This document shows, piece by piece, positions 25,257 to 34,900 of a stretch of DNA of 64,000 bases. A program made the translations under genes and the position numbers. This stretch comes from Xylocopilactobacillus apis (lineage in GTDB: Bacteria; Bacillota; Bacilli; Lactobacillales; Lactobacillaceae): contig NZ_AP026801.1 of NCBI RefSeq assembly GCF_033095965.1, forward strand, positions 558,001 through 622,000, in the 5' to 3' direction. How positions within the stretch are numbered: the stretch's first letter is position 1; every line of letters starts with the position of its first letter. The notes below the pieces were generated by a model. It had not been told where the DNA came from and made no database searches. It saw only the letters and a program-made list of their open reading frames with translations.

Positions 25257-26543
25257 CTATTCCCGCGTCGGACTAACCCAAGTCCCAGATCCATGGCCTA
25301 AAATGGTTTTGATTGCAGGGATAAAAGTTGTGACGATAGTGAGGGCATTCATAATCCACCACCAAAGCATGTAGAGTGGGGCAAATAATATATAGGCAAA
25401 TTTTCTCCCACGATCATCGATGATAAGAGATGCTGTTAACTGCAGTGCTCCGGCAATCATTTCAAAACATACAAAAACTAATGCCATTGTGAGCAAGTGA
25501 ATAAGTTCGCTGCCGCTATTAGCTGCAAGATCCCTAATTACTAAACCAACAAAGTAAATTGTGGAAAGCCAGAAGAAGAATGACCAGATAATGCTAAAGC
25601 TCTGATCGATAAACATCAATGTTCGACCAATATTTTCTAATGGATGGCGCAGAATTTTACTAAAATTAGTTAACCAAACTTCAGTTCCGCCTTTCGCCCA
25701 GCGCTTTCGTTGGCGATAAAGATTTTTAGCCGTTTCGGGCACATTCATATAAAACATAATGTCAGGAGCAAAAGCGGCCAGCCAACCTCTTAACTGTTGA
25801 TCCCAAGCAACACTGATATCTTCAGTTGCGCGATCTTGGCGAAACAATCCAACATCAATTAAAGCACTCTTGCGATACATCGTGTTGGCGCCACTATAAG
25901 CATAAATGCCGCCAAAAACACCAGTTTCCGTTCTTTTAATAATTCCAACAATACTTGAGAATTCTACTGTTTGAGATTTAGCAATCAGCTTGTTTCTATT
26001 CTGCACATCCATATTCGCAGTAACGGCTGCAATATTCTGAGAATCTTGCCGAATAAAATAATTAACATACTTCTTTAAAGCATCCGGCTCTGGCACAGTA
26101 TCAGCGTCGTTACTAAGAATTAGTTCTCCTTTGGCAAAAGCTAATCCGATGTTAAAAGCATGGGCTTTACCTTTATTTTTTTCGATGTGAATAACTCGTA
26201 ACTTCGGATATTGCTCCTGAAGGCTTTGAAGAATCTGGGGCGTATCATCTGTCGATCCATCGTCAGTAACTAATACTTCATAGTTACTGTAATTAAGCTC
26301 GTTCATTAAATAATCAATCGTGTGTTTAATCGTCACGTGTTCATTGTGTGCGGGAACCATGATCGTAATCATTGGCTCAATATCTTTTGGGATTTCAACC
26401 CATTCTCTTTGCTGATGTTTAAAAATAAACTTATAACAAAGAACTCCAACGAACCAAGCAATCCCGCCTAAGATAGGATAAGAAATCAAGATTAAAAACA
26501 AAATATTAAAAGTAGTGGTACTTGTCTGCCAAAAAGGATTCAT
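25257..26543 (-). CDS. pgaC: family 2 glycosyltransferase, poly-N-acetylglucosamine synthase type (PgaC/IcaA-like)
   Basis: 428 residues. One N-terminal helix (about 12-38), a cytosolic GT-A domain with VTDDGSTDDT, SNDADTVPE (DxD), a TEDISVAWDQQLRGW block and RQRKRWAKGG (the QxxRW processive-synthase motif), then three C-terminal helices (about 310-410). This is the signature of processive membrane synthases that polymerise and export beta-1,6-GlcNAc or related glycans. Immediately preceded by a PgaD-like gene with one base between them. No deacetylase (PgaB/IcaB) gene is adjacent. Confidence 0.88.
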   Translation of the reverse strand: MNPFWQTSTTTFNILFLILISYPILGGIAWFVGVLCYKFIFKHQQREWVEIPKDIEPMITIMVPAHNEHVTIKHTIDYLMNELNYSNYEVLVTDDGSTDDTPQILQSLQEQYPKLRVIHIEKNKGKAHAFNIGLAFAKGELILSNDADTVPEPDALKKYVNYFIRQDSQNIAAVTANMDVQNRNKLIAKSQTVEFSSIVGIIKRTETGVFGGIYAYSGANTMYRKSALIDVGLFRQDRATEDISVAWDQQLRGWLAAFAPDIMFYMNVPETAKNLYRQRKRWAKGGTEVWLTNFSKILRHPLENIGRTLMFIDQSFSIIWSFFFWLSTIYFVGLVIRDLAANSGSELIHLLTMALVFVCFEMIAGALQLTASLIIDDRGRKFAYILFAPLYMLWWWIMNALTIVTTFIPAIKTILGHGSGTWVSPTRE

Positions 26544-26544
26544 T

Positions 26545-27030
26545 TTATACCTCGTGTTCCTTAAAAAGTCTTTCCGTAAAATGAGTATCTAGATTTTTTT
26601 CAGGTGGAACGCTATAAAATTTCAATTCATGGCGCTGTTCGATTGAGCCAAAGCGCTCTTTCCAGGCTTCTTCTAATACTTGTTCGCGATTTTTTAACTT
26701 TTCTTGGTCAGGAACAGTATAGCGATCTAAAGTATGCGAGAAACGTCGATTATTCCATAACGTCACGCAAAAATAGAAAATTACAATAAAAATAAAATAA
26801 CCAATAAAAAATAGGCCTAAAAATTTTAATAATTGAATTTCATCAGCATAATGGGCAATGTTGATTTTCTTGGCAAAAGACGGCCACCAAATAGGTGACA
26901 AGACCCAGAAAAAAGGAAATAGGACACCACACCATCCAATAATTGCCACTAGTGTTTGACAAATTTTTAAACCCCAATGTCCCTGTTTGAAGTAATCATC
27001 ATTAACTAATTTTGCATTTCTGTTTTTCAA
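26545..27030 (-). CDS. pgaD: PgaD-like accessory membrane protein of the polysaccharide synthase
   Basis: 161 residues, TTG start with GAGG upstream. Two membrane helices (about 20-48 and 66-92) are followed by a charged cytosolic C-terminal half, the same plan as PgaD, which binds PgaC and is needed for polymer synthesis. Position directly upstream of the synthase gene is the main support; sequence conservation in this family is low. Confidence 0.75.
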   Translation of the reverse strand: MKNRNAKLVNDDYFKQGHWGLKICQTLVAIIGWCGVLFPFFWVLSPIWWPSFAKKINIAHYADEIQLLKFLGLFFIGYFIFIVIFYFCVTLWNNRRFSHTLDRYTVPDQEKLKNREQVLEEAWKERFGSIEQRHELKFYSVPPEKNLDTHFTERLFKEHEV

Positions 27031-27091
27031 TCTTAATACCTCTAACTAATATATTATGCCATGTTTTTATTTTTTGTTAATTATATACAAA

Positions 27092-27126
27092 AAGCATAAT
27101 AATTCTACTTGAAAATTATTATGCTT
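27092..27126 (-). terminator. terminator of the flavodoxin operon
   Basis: AAGCATAATAATT (27092-27104) pairs with AATTATTATGCTT (27114-27126). Read leftward, it ends in TTTTT, terminating the merR-NAD-flavodoxin transcript before pgaD. Confidence 0.75.
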
Positions 27127-27158
27127 AAACTAATTTTTTTTATGATATAAAGTTGCTA

Positions 27159-27788
27159 TTATTTAACTCGAATTCTTTTGAGCCATGAATCTACTTCTTT
27201 TGATACTTTGACTTTTTTTTGATCTTTTATGGTGAGTAAGATTCCATCGATTTCTTCGCCGCCTTTTACTGAATATCCATGAAGCACGTCCGCTCCTTTG
27301 GCACCTTTTTTAATCTGATCGAAGGTCGACCCAATTCCATAACCACCATTTGTATTGAAAGGAATGACTGTTTTTTTAGAGAAATCGTAGCTATTCAAAA
27401 ATGTAACGACAGCTTGTGGTAATGCCATGTTCCATGTTGGAGTTCCAATAAAAATTCTTTTATAACTATTGAAATTTTTAATACTTGTTTTTAATTTTGG
27501 TAAAGTATTGTTATTTTGTTCTTGGACATTTTGTTCAACTTCTTTTCGATAGTTAGTTGGCCGAGGATCACTTGTTTCAATTTGAACTAAATCACCACCG
27601 ACTTTACTTTGAATTATTTTTGCAACAGCTTTAGTATTTCCAGATCTAGAGTAATACACAATTAATGTTTTGGGTTCATTCATTCTTGGCTTCACCTCCC
27701 TTTTTTTATATAGATTTGCTAAAACAATAAGAATTACAGCAAAAATGCAAATTATACCAATCAAAAGCTTTTTTGGAATTTTCATCAA
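27159..27788 (-). CDS. membrane-anchored flavodoxin-like protein with possible internal start
   Basis: 209 residues from TTG 27788, or 208 from the better-placed ATG 27785. One N-terminal helix (residues about 8-25) anchors a flavodoxin domain that starts TLIVYYSRSGNTKAVA (FMN phosphate loop) and continues with IFIGTPTWNMALPQAV and TNGGYGIGSTF, resembling the electron-transfer flavodoxins of lactobacilli. A near-perfect ribosome site, GGGAGGTGA, lies inside the gene eight bases before ATG 27683 (residue 36), so a soluble isoform beginning MNEPKTLIVYYS could also be made. Last gene of a MerR-controlled operon. Confidence 0.82.
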   Translation of the reverse strand: MMKIPKKLLIGIICIFAVILIVLANLYKKREVKPRMNEPKTLIVYYSRSGNTKAVAKIIQSKVGGDLVQIETSDPRPTNYRKEVEQNVQEQNNNTLPKLKTSIKNFNSYKRIFIGTPTWNMALPQAVVTFLNSYDFSKKTVIPFNTNGGYGIGSTFDQIKKGAKGADVLHGYSVKGGEEIDGILLTIKDQKKVKVSKEVDSWLKRIRVK

Positions 27789-27808
27789 TAATCCTTCTTT
27801 AATGAGAG

Positions 27809-28429
27809 TTAATAAAAGTCAGGTTTAGGTTTGTTTTCTGAGCCCGGTTCCCACAATCCAATACTGGACTTTAGATCATTACGCTTTCTGTTAATATTAT
27901 CCATTACAAAATGTGCAATTGCCCGTCTTGTTATTTGGGCTCCTAGAAAAGGCTCTCCTTTTGGACTTGCAACATAATCATCCCTTTCACCATCATATAA
28001 CCAGGTCATTCTCATATATGTATAATCTAAATCGCTTTGCTCTAATGCTTCAACCCCTCTGTTTTTAGCGATAGGACCACCCATCATTTGACTATTCCAA
28101 CTGGCAAATGGCTCTGCCACTTCCCCGTAGACACTTAAAACACCAGCTTGAATGATTCGCTTTACTGCAGTTTTATGCATAGCTTCGATTACTGCCTCGG
28201 TGATTATTTTATCGTCAAAGTTCATATAAATTAGATCTTGATTTTTCATGGCTTTAACCAAGTCTGATTGATTGTTGGCATCACCAGAAATTTTGACTGA
28301 ATTTTTGTAAGGTAAATTTGCTGCTGATCTTCCAAATAATGTTAAATTGAGATCGTTTTGTTCTAAAATTTTGGGAATCAAAACTTTTGGAATTTGTCCC
28401 CCGGCCCCAATAATAAGAATATTTTTCAT
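27809..28429 (-). CDS. NAD(P)H-binding oxidoreductase (atypical SDR, NmrA-like)
   Basis: 206 residues. The N-terminus MKNILIIGAGGQIPKVLIPK holds a Rossmann GxGGxI nucleotide-binding loop, followed by LTLFGRSA, the region that binds the NADP phosphate, and MTWLYDGERDDY. Such proteins act as quinone or flavin reductases or redox sensors; substrate unknown. Its ATG overlaps the end of the merR gene by four bases, and the flavodoxin gene follows by 20 bp, suggesting a redox-stress operon. Confidence 0.8.
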   Translation of the reverse strand: MKNILIIGAGGQIPKVLIPKILEQNDLNLTLFGRSAANLPYKNSVKISGDANNQSDLVKAMKNQDLIYMNFDDKIITEAVIEAMHKTAVKRIIQAGVLSVYGEVAEPFASWNSQMMGGPIAKNRGVEALEQSDLDYTYMRMTWLYDGERDDYVASPKGEPFLGAQITRRAIAHFVMDNINRKRNDLKSSIGLWEPGSENKPKPDFY

Positions 28430-28857
28430 TTTTGTTCTCCTTTATTTATTTCCCATAATTTTTCGGTTTTATTGGGATTCATTTCCCCAATTTTAAATTT
28501 TGCAATGTGATCATCATAGGTTTCTATCTTGTAAACTAACAATTTTCTAACTTTCTTTAAGTCACTGATTTTTTTATCGAGTTCTTCTAATTGGTCAGAT
28601 AGAATCTGTTTTTGTGCTTCTTCAACGTTTGCCTTATTTCTTAAACCAGATAAATGAGCAAATTCAATTAAAGATTCAATCGATAATCCAGCGCCCCTTA
28701 GACTTTTTACTAAGTAAATCCAATTTAAATCATTTGTTGAATAGTCACGGTAGCCATGGTCGTTTCGCTTAATGGGCGGAATTACTCCAATTCGCTCATA
28801 GTATCTCAGCGTATCGATACTTAGATTAAACATTTGAGCAGCTTTTTTTATGTTCAT
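28426..28857 (-). CDS. MerR-family regulator of a redox operon
   Basis: 143 residues. Winged-helix N-terminus MNIKKAAQMFNLSIDTLRYYERIGVIPPIKRNDHGYRDYS, then a dimerising coiled coil (about residues 80-120, DQLEELDKKISDLKKVRKLLVYKIE). There is no Cys metal site, so an organic or redox signal is likelier than a metal. First gene of a leftward operon. Its own promoter has the 19-base spacer that MerR proteins untwist (28885-28915), so autoregulation is strongly indicated. Confidence 0.92.
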   Translation of the reverse strand: MNIKKAAQMFNLSIDTLRYYERIGVIPPIKRNDHGYRDYSTNDLNWIYLVKSLRGAGLSIESLIEFAHLSGLRNKANVEEAQKQILSDQLEELDKKISDLKKVRKLLVYKIETYDDHIAKFKIGEMNPNKTEKLWEINKGEQK

Positions 28858-28884
28858 CGGTAGTCCTCCTCAATCAATAAATTA

Positions 28885-28915
28885 ATCATAAACCCTAGAG
28901 TTAGCTTAAGGGCAA
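28885..28915 (-). promoter_or_regulatory. MerR-type promoter with 19-bp spacer
   Basis: Minus strand: TTGCCC (-35), 19 bases, TATGAT (-10). The spacer holds an imperfect dyad whose ends are CCCT and AGGG. Over-long spacers with a central dyad are the established target of MerR activators. Confidence 0.75.
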
Positions 28916-28923
28916 GAAAATTA

Positions 28924-28969
28924 TTGTCTAAAGACAACACTTGACATAAGACAAGTATAAAATTATAAT
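28924..28969 (+). promoter_or_regulatory. consensus promoter with MarR-type operators
   Basis: TTGACA (28941-28946), 17 bases, TATAAT (28964-28969): a perfect consensus promoter. Two overlapping dyads sit on it: TTGTCTAAAGACAA (28924-28937) and ACTTGACATAAGACAAGT (28939-28956, imperfect), the latter covering the -35. Repression by the MarR protein encoded next is expected. Confidence 0.75.
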
Positions 28970-28993
28970 TTTCTTTGCTATAGGGAGGCGATC

Positions 28994-29461
28994 ATGAATA
29001 CTAAGTCTTTTTTGCGTTTTGAAATTGGTTTTTACCGCTTAAAACGCCGCTTGCTGCAAGAATTTTTGAAACCATATGAGTTAAAAGCATTTGATAGTAT
29101 GCTGCTTGTTACTGTATTGATGCATCCCGGATGCAGTCAAAGTGACATTATTCAACATGTCATGGCTGATGAGACAAGCATTGCGCGTGGGCTCAGAAAT
29201 CTTGAACGTCAAAATCTTATTACACGTTGTGAAGATCCTGATAACCATCGAAAGAAATTAGTTAACCCAACGACAAAGGCACAGGAAGTTTTTGATGAAT
29301 TCAATAGTTTCTTAAAACTTTGGAACCAGCTTATCTTCAAGAATTTTAACGAGCAAGAACAAAATGATTTAGAAAAATTAATATCAAAAATGGAATTAAA
29401 TTTAAAAGAAATGAATTATCAAGAATTATTAAATGAATTCCAAAATAAAAACAAAAAATGA
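28994..29461 (+). CDS. MarR-family transcriptional regulator
   Basis: 155 residues. The winged helix reads GCSQSDIIQHVMADETSIARGLRNLERQNLITRCEDPDNHRKKLV (residues about 50-95), with the wing Asp-Arg features of MarR proteins, flanked by dimerisation helices. GGGAGG precedes the ATG. It heads a three-gene operon with a DHA2 efflux pump and a DUF4811 protein and probably represses it until a pump substrate binds. It is divergent from the MerR operon, the two promoters being almost back to back. Confidence 0.92.
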   Translation: MNTKSFLRFEIGFYRLKRRLLQEFLKPYELKAFDSMLLVTVLMHPGCSQSDIIQHVMADETSIARGLRNLERQNLITRCEDPDNHRKKLVNPTTKAQEVFDEFNSFLKLWNQLIFKNFNEQEQNDLEKLISKMELNLKEMNYQELLNEFQNKNKK

Positions 29462-29471
29462 GGTGTAGTTT

Positions 29472-30944
29472 ATGGATCAAACTGTTGATATTAATGGGAA
29501 GCCTTTCAATAAAATTGCTTTAGTAGTCACATTACTTTGTGGGACGTTTTGTACCGTTTTAAACGGAACAATTCTTGCAACCGCTTTTCCAACTTTAATG
29601 AGAAATTTTAATATATCGGCTTCAACAGTCCAGTGGTTAACTACTGGTTTTATGATGGTAAATGGAGTCATGATTCCAGTTAGTGCCTGGATTAGTACTC
29701 GGATTAACTCAAAAATTCTTTATATAAGTGCGATGAGTACATTTTTAATCGGAACAATTATTTGTTATTTCTCCGGCAGTTTTCAAATGTTACTTGCCGG
29801 TCGCTTAATTCAAGGTGTTGCGGTCGGAATTACAATGCCTTTAATGCAGACAATAATTTTAACAATTTTCCCGCCTGAAAAAAGGGGAATTGCGATGGGT
29901 CTGGGGGGACTTGTTATTGGTTTAGCTCCGGCTATTGGCCCAACACTTTCTGGTTGGGTAATTGATAATTGGACTTGGCGTGATTTATTTGGGATTATTA
30001 TTCCGATTGTGATTCTGGTCATAATCGTGAGCTTCTTCACGATGCGTTCAGTTTTGAAAATATCTCACAATTCAATCGATGTTCTCTCAATAATAGAATC
30101 AACACTTGGTTTCGGCAGTTTATTATACGGATTTTCTTCAGTCGGAGATCACGGCTGGGGTTCACCCATGGTTTATGGAACAATCATCTTAGGGATAATA
30201 TTTATTGCACTTTTTGTTTTTCGCCAACTGCATCTAAAAATTCCATTCCTCCAATTACGAGTGTTTCAGTCCCCAGAATTTGCTCTGTCGGTGGTGTTGT
30301 CATCGGTTACCAATATGGCAATGATGGGAGTCGAAATGATTTTGCCGCTTTATCTGCAAATGGTTAAAGGATTATCTGCATTTCATTCCGGACTTGCTTT
30401 ATTGTTAGGTGCATTAATTATGGGGGTTATGAGTCCGGTAACTGGGGCCGCTTTTGATAAATACGGAGCAAAAAGGCTCGCAACTACAGGCATGTTTTTC
30501 TTAACTGCCGGAACAATTCCTTTTATCTTCATTACAAAAGATACATCAACTCTCTATATTGTGGCACTTTACGCATTTAGAATGTTTGGTATTTCAATGG
30601 TTAATATGCCGGTCACGACTTCTGGAATGAATTCTCTGCCGTTTAATCTAATTAGCCATGGCACAGCCGTTAATAACACGACTCGTCAAGTATTTACCTC
30701 AATGGGGACGGCAATTTTGGTCAGTGTGTTAACTAACGTCACTAATAATTTGAAACCTGCTCAAAGCGTGTTATCTGCAACTCCAATGTTGTATAAGGAT
30801 AAAATGCTGAATGCAACAATTACGGGTTACAGAGCAGCCTTTGGAGTGGCCGTGTTATTTTGTGTAGTTACATTTTGTTTGTCGTTTAAATTAAAGGATA
30901 AACAGACCTCAGCTGATTTACCGCTAGGAGGTGAATCTAAATGA
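29472..30944 (+). CDS. MFS drug efflux transporter, DHA2 (EmrB-like) family
   Basis: 490 residues with about 14 helices. The N-terminal motif TILATAFPTLMRNFNISASTVQWLTTGFMMV, motif A-like region after helix 2, and motif C GLVIGLAPAIGPTLSGWVI in helix 5 mark the 14-helix DHA2 drug:H+ antiporters. The gene starts 10 bp after the MarR gene with GAGGTG as ribosome site and overlaps the DUF4811 gene by four bases. Substrate unknown; it is in the typical MarR-regulated multidrug arrangement. Confidence 0.92.
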   Translation: MDQTVDINGKPFNKIALVVTLLCGTFCTVLNGTILATAFPTLMRNFNISASTVQWLTTGFMMVNGVMIPVSAWISTRINSKILYISAMSTFLIGTIICYFSGSFQMLLAGRLIQGVAVGITMPLMQTIILTIFPPEKRGIAMGLGGLVIGLAPAIGPTLSGWVIDNWTWRDLFGIIIPIVILVIIVSFFTMRSVLKISHNSIDVLSIIESTLGFGSLLYGFSSVGDHGWGSPMVYGTIILGIIFIALFVFRQLHLKIPFLQLRVFQSPEFALSVVLSSVTNMAMMGVEMILPLYLQMVKGLSAFHSGLALLLGALIMGVMSPVTGAAFDKYGAKRLATTGMFFLTAGTIPFIFITKDTSTLYIVALYAFRMFGISMVNMPVTTSGMNSLPFNLISHGTAVNNTTRQVFTSMGTAILVSVLTNVTNNLKPAQSVLSATPMLYKDKMLNATITGYRAAFGVAVLFCVVTFCLSFKLKDKQTSADLPLGGESK

Positions 30945-31609
30945 TTATTGCCTTATTAGTTATGATGACGTTGGTTGCCTACTTTGGCGGCGTTTATGTC
31001 GAAAATCGAAAAGTTGGCAATTGGATTCGTTTTATCAGCGATCTGTTGTTAGTAGGAATTGTTGCTTTAATTATTACAAATAATTCATATCATTTTGGCA
31101 TGGAGCAGCAAGTTGAAACTTCAACTACGCAAATAAGTTCTGCTTCACCGCAAAAACAAATGCCATTTTTGTTGTATGAACCACTGGGAACAGCAGGAAA
31201 AGAACAGGTTTATCTATATAAGACTTTGGCAAGTGGAAAAATTAAACATACCACTCCTGACTTAACGACTAATAAAGTTGTTAGAACAAAACTTAGTCCT
31301 AAATTGATAACTAATAAAAAAGTTTGGCGTTATAAAAACAGTTTCTATCGAGTAATGTTTAGTGTTTCTGGTAACGAGGGGACCCGAATAAAAACCACTA
31401 ATACTTTTTATATTCCAAAAAACTGGATGGTTTTATCAACCAAAGAAGCCAAAAAACTTAAAGATCCTAAAATTCAAAATAAATTAAAGCAGGAAGTTAA
31501 ACTAAAGATGATTTCAGCAATGAAAAATCATCCTCAAATGACAAAAGAACAGCAGCAAGCATTAATTGCTCAATATCAAAACCAAGCAATCGAGAAGCTT
31601 GTTAAATAG
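30941..31609 (+). CDS. DUF4811-like membrane-anchored protein
   Basis: 222 residues: two N-terminal helices (about 2-20 and 28-46), then an extracellular beta-rich domain (QVETSTTQISSASPQKQMPF..EPLGTAGKEQVYLYKT) and a basic C-terminal helix. This is the small protein that usually follows MarR-linked MFS pumps in lactobacilli; family name given from memory, function unknown. GGAGGTG is inside the 3' end of the pump gene and the ATG overlaps its stop, so the two are translated together. It may assist the pump. Confidence 0.65.
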   Translation: MIIALLVMMTLVAYFGGVYVENRKVGNWIRFISDLLLVGIVALIITNNSYHFGMEQQVETSTTQISSASPQKQMPFLLYEPLGTAGKEQVYLYKTLASGKIKHTTPDLTTNKVVRTKLSPKLITNKKVWRYKNSFYRVMFSVSGNEGTRIKTTNTFYIPKNWMVLSTKEAKKLKDPKIQNKLKQEVKLKMISAMKNHPQMTKEQQQALIAQYQNQAIEKLVK

Positions 31610-31663
31610 TTAATAAAGTTTTTATCAGATATTATTAAATTGAATAGGCTCTACCCTTCTAAG

Positions 31664-31690
31664 CTGACAATACATTTTGCCAGTTTTTTT
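31664..31690 (+). terminator. probable terminator of the MarR operon
   Basis: CTGACAA and TTGCCAG form a stem with one mismatch, followed by seven T residues. The rest of the 300-bp gap holds no gene. Confidence 0.55.
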
Positions 31691-31810
31691 ATTAATTAAT
31701 TTATAGCTAATTCAATTTTTGAAAAGATTTATTACAAAAATCGGTTCTCTTTCTTCCATTGCCCGTCCCCCTTGATGTTAGACCCCTCTGTTTAAAATTA
31801 TGTTATTAAG

Positions 31811-31853
31811 AAAAAAAAAAAAAAAAAACTCTTTTCTGCTGTGATGATATAAT
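31811..31853 (+). promoter_or_regulatory. promoter of the giant surface protein with an 18-A tract
   Basis: An unbroken run of 18 A (31811-31828) ends within the -35 position of an extended -10 promoter, TGATATAAT (TATAAT at 31848-31853). With a 17-base spacer the -35 would be AAAACT at 31825-31830, a poor hexamer, so the A tract probably supplies UP-element or curvature activity. Its length is likely to vary by slippage. Confidence 0.65.
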
Positions 31854-31909
31854 TTCTTTGGATATTTATTTCCTTTCACTTATTATTTTGTTTCTTAAGG
31901 AGCTTTAAC

Positions 31910-34900
31910 ATGAATTTTAATTCAGAAAATGGGAGACGACGTTTTAATATTATCTTGTTTTGGCAGGTTTTGATCCTGGTTGCCTTAATCTTGACCTTCC
32001 TCGGTAAACAATTTCTGGCTTTTAATTCAAAAGCTGAAGATACTTTATCGATTACCAAACTTTCTCAAGTAAGCACCGATTTAAATCAACCTCTGGCTGG
32101 TAAGGATGCTTTCTCTTTAGCTTTGGCAGAAAACTCAAAAGTTACTGCCAGTTCTAATGCAGTTAAGCTTAACCGTAATACCTATCAGTTTAATGCAGTT
32201 AACAATGAAATCTCAGGTGAAGTTACTTATTCTAACGCCGGGATTACTGCAAGCGGTAAGCTGATTGATGCAGTATTAACCGTAACTGCCCAAAATGCAT
32301 CAAAAGTAACGGTGGCGCCAATCGGCAGCATTACCCTCACTGGAAGGAACGCTAAAGCTCAGATGAAGCTGCAGTTCTTGCTGCATGGGACAAAGACCCC
32401 GATAGCAATAGATGGTCATTTTACAATTGACCAGTTAAAGCCAAATGAAGAAATAGGACTGAAGCTTAATCAGCTTAAGCAGATCTACAGTCGGGGAGAT
32501 TCTTTAGTTCAGACTAATTCTGATCAAAGTTATACTAATTTCAAGGTTAATACTGTTAGTGAACATAATCGCTTTACGGCAGTCTATGAGAATCAGGCAG
32601 AACTTGACTACACCTTACAGAATATCGGAGCAGAAGCAGGACAGCTTAATTTAAGCAGCAGTTCAGTAGTTGAGATTGAGATGCCTCAGGCGAGGATGAC
32701 GGGGATTGATGAAACTGTTGATCCAGCAGAGAGTTCAGAAGAAACGAAGACTGATCAATTTCAAGGAAAACTAACAGAAACCAAAGCAGCACCTAATAAA
32801 GTACGTCCTTTATATCTGCTGCAGCAGAATATTCCAAGTAAGTCAGCTGGGTATTTAGGTTGGAATCAGATTGATGATGAACTAGATCCAGTCTGGTCAG
32901 TCGAACCGAAAGACATTGTGATTACCAATGAACTGCAGGAAGATGTTACCAACAATTTTCAAGTAATGATTAAGGGTCATCATTTAACAATTGATGCTGC
33001 AGCAGAAGCATTAAAGAGTTCAGACTTTTATGGTCATACGTATTCAGTTTTAATTAAAGGTAAGGTAAATCCTCAACAGGGCCTGCAGAGTGATAAAGAC
33101 GATTTAAAGTTAGGGAAACCCAATACCGCTAAAATCACTTTAAAAACAGCAGACGGGGTTGTGACGCAGAAGACTAATGCAGCGGTCAATCAAGTAAAAG
33201 TTGCCTTACCTAAGGTTGAACTGGACCAGAGCTCAATTTATAGCGGGATGAAAACTTTTAGCGGTAAGATCAGTCACCCAGAGACAACGAAGTTTTACTT
33301 AAGCTATAAAGATAACGCGGGAAAGCCCCATGATAACGAACCATTAAAGATTACCACCAAACCTAATTTGACAGCTAATGCACTTACAGCCAGAAGTGGA
33401 GATACTAAAGAGAAGTGGCAGGCAGCAATGCCTGAGAACCTGAACGCCAAAGCAGCACCGGTGAAGCTGACGGCGAAGAGTGTTGACGGGATGAAGAAAG
33501 ACTTTTGGCTGCGGGACGGCACTTGGTGGGATTATGATTATAGTAGTCGCACGTTAACAATTCACCCGCATGAGCTGAATTGGGATACGGATAAGGTAAC
33601 TTATCGTGATGAAAATAATCAGTTAGTAACCGGCTGGCCTTGGGAATCCTATAATGGAAGAAGGGGCTCGTATATAAACAAAGTAGTTCTTGAACCGGGA
33701 GTAACCGCAAAAGGATCTTTATACAGATTGTTTAATTTTGCAGATAACTATAGGGGGGTAGAAATAGTTGGTTTGGCACAACTTGATACCAGTCAGGTGA
33801 CTGATATGAATTCAATGTTTAGTGGTAGATTCAGCAGTCTAGATGTCAGCCACTTTGATACCAGTAATGTTACTGATATGAGCGGAATGTTTTCGGGATG
33901 TTATGCTTTGACTAGTTTAGATTTAACCCACTTTGATACCAGTAATGTTACTGATATGAGTCAGATGTTTAAGGGTAGTGGATTAACATCTTTAGATTTA
34001 AGCCACTTTGATACGAGTCAAGTGACCGATATGAGCGAAATGTTTTCTGGATGTTTAATTCCAATTCTCAATGTCACGCCGCTTGTGACAAGCAATGTCA
34101 CGAATATGAGAGGAATGTTTGATCAATGCAGACAAGTGAAGAGTTTAGATGTCACTCATTTTGACACCAGGAAAGTCACAGATATGAGCGGTATGTTTAG
34201 TTACTGTAAGGCTCTGACCAGTTTGGATGTGACTCATTTTGATACTAGTCAGGTGATAGATATGGGTTTTATGTTTGCGAACTGCATGTCTTTACCATCA
34301 CTTGATGTTACTCATTTTGACACCAGCAAAGTGACAACTATGGGTTCGATGTTTTACGGCTGCTCTTCTTTACCAGCACTTGATGTGACTCATTTTGATA
34401 CGAGTCAAGTTACCGATATGAGTCAGATGTTTTATGGCTGCGCTTTACCGACCATCGATGTTACTCATTTTGACACCAGCAAAGTGACAACTATGGGTTC
34501 GATGTTTTATGGCTGCGCTTTACTGACCATCGATGTGACTCATTTTGATACGAGTCAAGTTACCGATATGAGTCAGATGTTTGCAGGGTGCAGTAAATTA
34601 ACTCAACTTGATCTCAACAACTGGGATACGAGCCAAGTTATTAATATGAGTGCGATGTTTTATAATTGTAATAAATTAGCTTCCATTGATTTTGATCGTT
34701 GGAATACGAGCCATGTTACCAATATGACCAGTATGTTTTTGTCATGTCCGATATTAACCTCAATTGATGTTAGCAATTGGGATACGAGTCATGTTACAAA
34801 AATGGGCTCAATGTTTCAAGGTTGTGTGGCTCTGCCAACGGTTGATACTAGTAGATGGGATACGAGTCAGGTTACTCAAATGGCTTATATGTTTTATAAT

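Noticed and set aside
31743-31800. Possible tRNA or structured RNA in the gap before the surface protein
   Set aside because: No cloverleaf or conserved loop could be drawn; only a weak terminator upstream is visible.
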